A DNA stretch of 6,091 nucleotides, taken from NCBI GenBank assembly GCA_038231615.1, contig JBBRLA010000542.1, forward strand, positions 1 to 6,091. Direction: 5' to 3'. The notes under the pieces are model-generated. The model saw only the letters and a program-made list of their open reading frames with translations. It did no database searches and had not been told where the DNA came from. The stretch's first letter is position 1, and the number at the start of each line of letters is the position of its first letter. The translations under genes were made by a program, and so were the position numbers. Positions 5,824 to 6,091 of the stretch are shown here, in pieces. Source of the stretch: JBBRLA01 sp038231615. Its GTDB lineage: Bacteria > Myxococcota_A > Polyangia > Palsa-1104 > JAEUJZ01.

Positions 5824-6091
5824 CTACTTGCGGGAGACCAGGTCTTCGTCGAAAACGAATCCCGGGTTGGTGACATCCGACTCGTCGAAGTGAGGCTGCG
5901 CCAGAGCCGGCGCGGGCTTGCCCGGCGCGGGGCGGTCGCCTGCTGCCAGGCGGGCCGCTGGGCCTTTCTTGTCAGGCTCGTCCAGACTTTTCGCGATCCG
6001 CCCGACCTCCTTGGTATCCTTGCCCATCGCCTCGGGGATCGTGGCGGTCTTGACGGTCGAGGAAGGCCGCCCAGCCGTCGGCTTCGCTGCC
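5824..6091 (-). CDS. C-terminal end of an unidentified protein, 5' part outside window
   Basis: The minus-strand frame is open from the right edge to a TAG at 5824, giving the last 88 complete residues of a gene that starts beyond the window. An in-frame ATG at 6027 is probably internal, since coding-like sequence continues upstream of it (PSSTVKTATIPEA). The sequence is hydrophilic: charged DTKEVGRIAKSLDEPDKKGP, then Ala/Pro-rich GDRPAPGKPAPALAQP, then an acidic-aromatic end DESDVTNPGFVFDEDLVSRK. It looks like a flexible linker with a short terminal motif, not a folded domain. No family is recognised. The cyclase-like relic lies just downstream on the same strand. Confidence 0.55.
   Translation of the reverse strand, partial: AAKPTAGRPSSTVKTATIPEAMGKDTKEVGRIAKSLDEPDKKGPAARLAAGDRPAPGKPAPALAQPHFDESDVTNPGFVFDEDLVSRK

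Noticed and set aside
5058..5876. Minus-strand frame with LLVAAAGLLAGF repeats resembling transmembrane segments
   Set aside because: The hydrophobic repeats are the antisense of EKSCSGDKKAG coding repeats and run through the terminator. Only the part upstream of it (about 5670-5789) was kept, as a possible cyclase relic.

Overview
The window is GC-rich bacterial chromosomal DNA. A type IV pilus minor-pilin operon, several lipoprotein-type signal peptides, and Ala/Pro-rich linkers and tails suggest a Gram-negative, possibly a myxobacterium or another former deltaproteobacterium. That assignment rests on style only; no marker gene is present.

Left part (1-2712, minus strand): a tightly packed operon reading right to left, FimT/GspH-like, PilV-like, PilW-like, then PilX-like, which runs off the left edge. 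The order matches the classical fimU-pilV-pilW-pilX-(pilY1-pilE) minor-pilin cluster, whose products prime type IV pilus assembly. The first three genes overlap by 4 and 11 nt, so translational coupling is likely. Two prepilin signals are unusual: the PilV-like protein has Asp instead of Glu at mature position +5, and the PilW-like protein has Ala instead of Gly at -1. The leader in front of the first gene carries a perfect 9-bp inverted repeat that covers its Shine-Dalgarno sequence, and a partial sigma-54-like element lies further upstream.

Middle (2713-4942, plus strand): an AT-rich divergent intergenic region, then an unrecognised cysteine-containing putative lipoprotein with a Gly/Asp/Pro tail, then a putative lipoprotein with two tandem FKBP-type peptidyl-prolyl isomerase domains that arose by an in-register duplication (125-residue period, no gaps).

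Right part (4943-6091): a possible short minus-strand coding remnant, then a monocistronic-looking plus-strand gene for a 90-residue Sec-exported, Lys-rich protein ending in three copies of an EKSC(G/S)GDKKAG repeat. It has a strong Shine-Dalgarno sequence and a textbook intrinsic terminator. It resembles the repeat-bearing precursors of MNIO (DUF692)-modified, copper-related RiPPs of the HvfA/bufferin type, but no modifying enzyme lies in the window. Beyond its terminator, on the minus strand, are what looks like a decayed fragment of a class III nucleotidyl cyclase and the 3' end of an unidentified gene that continues past the right edge.

The most novel candidates are the repeat peptide, the cyclase relic, the hidden minus-strand frame at 4954-5094 and the non-canonical prepilin residues.
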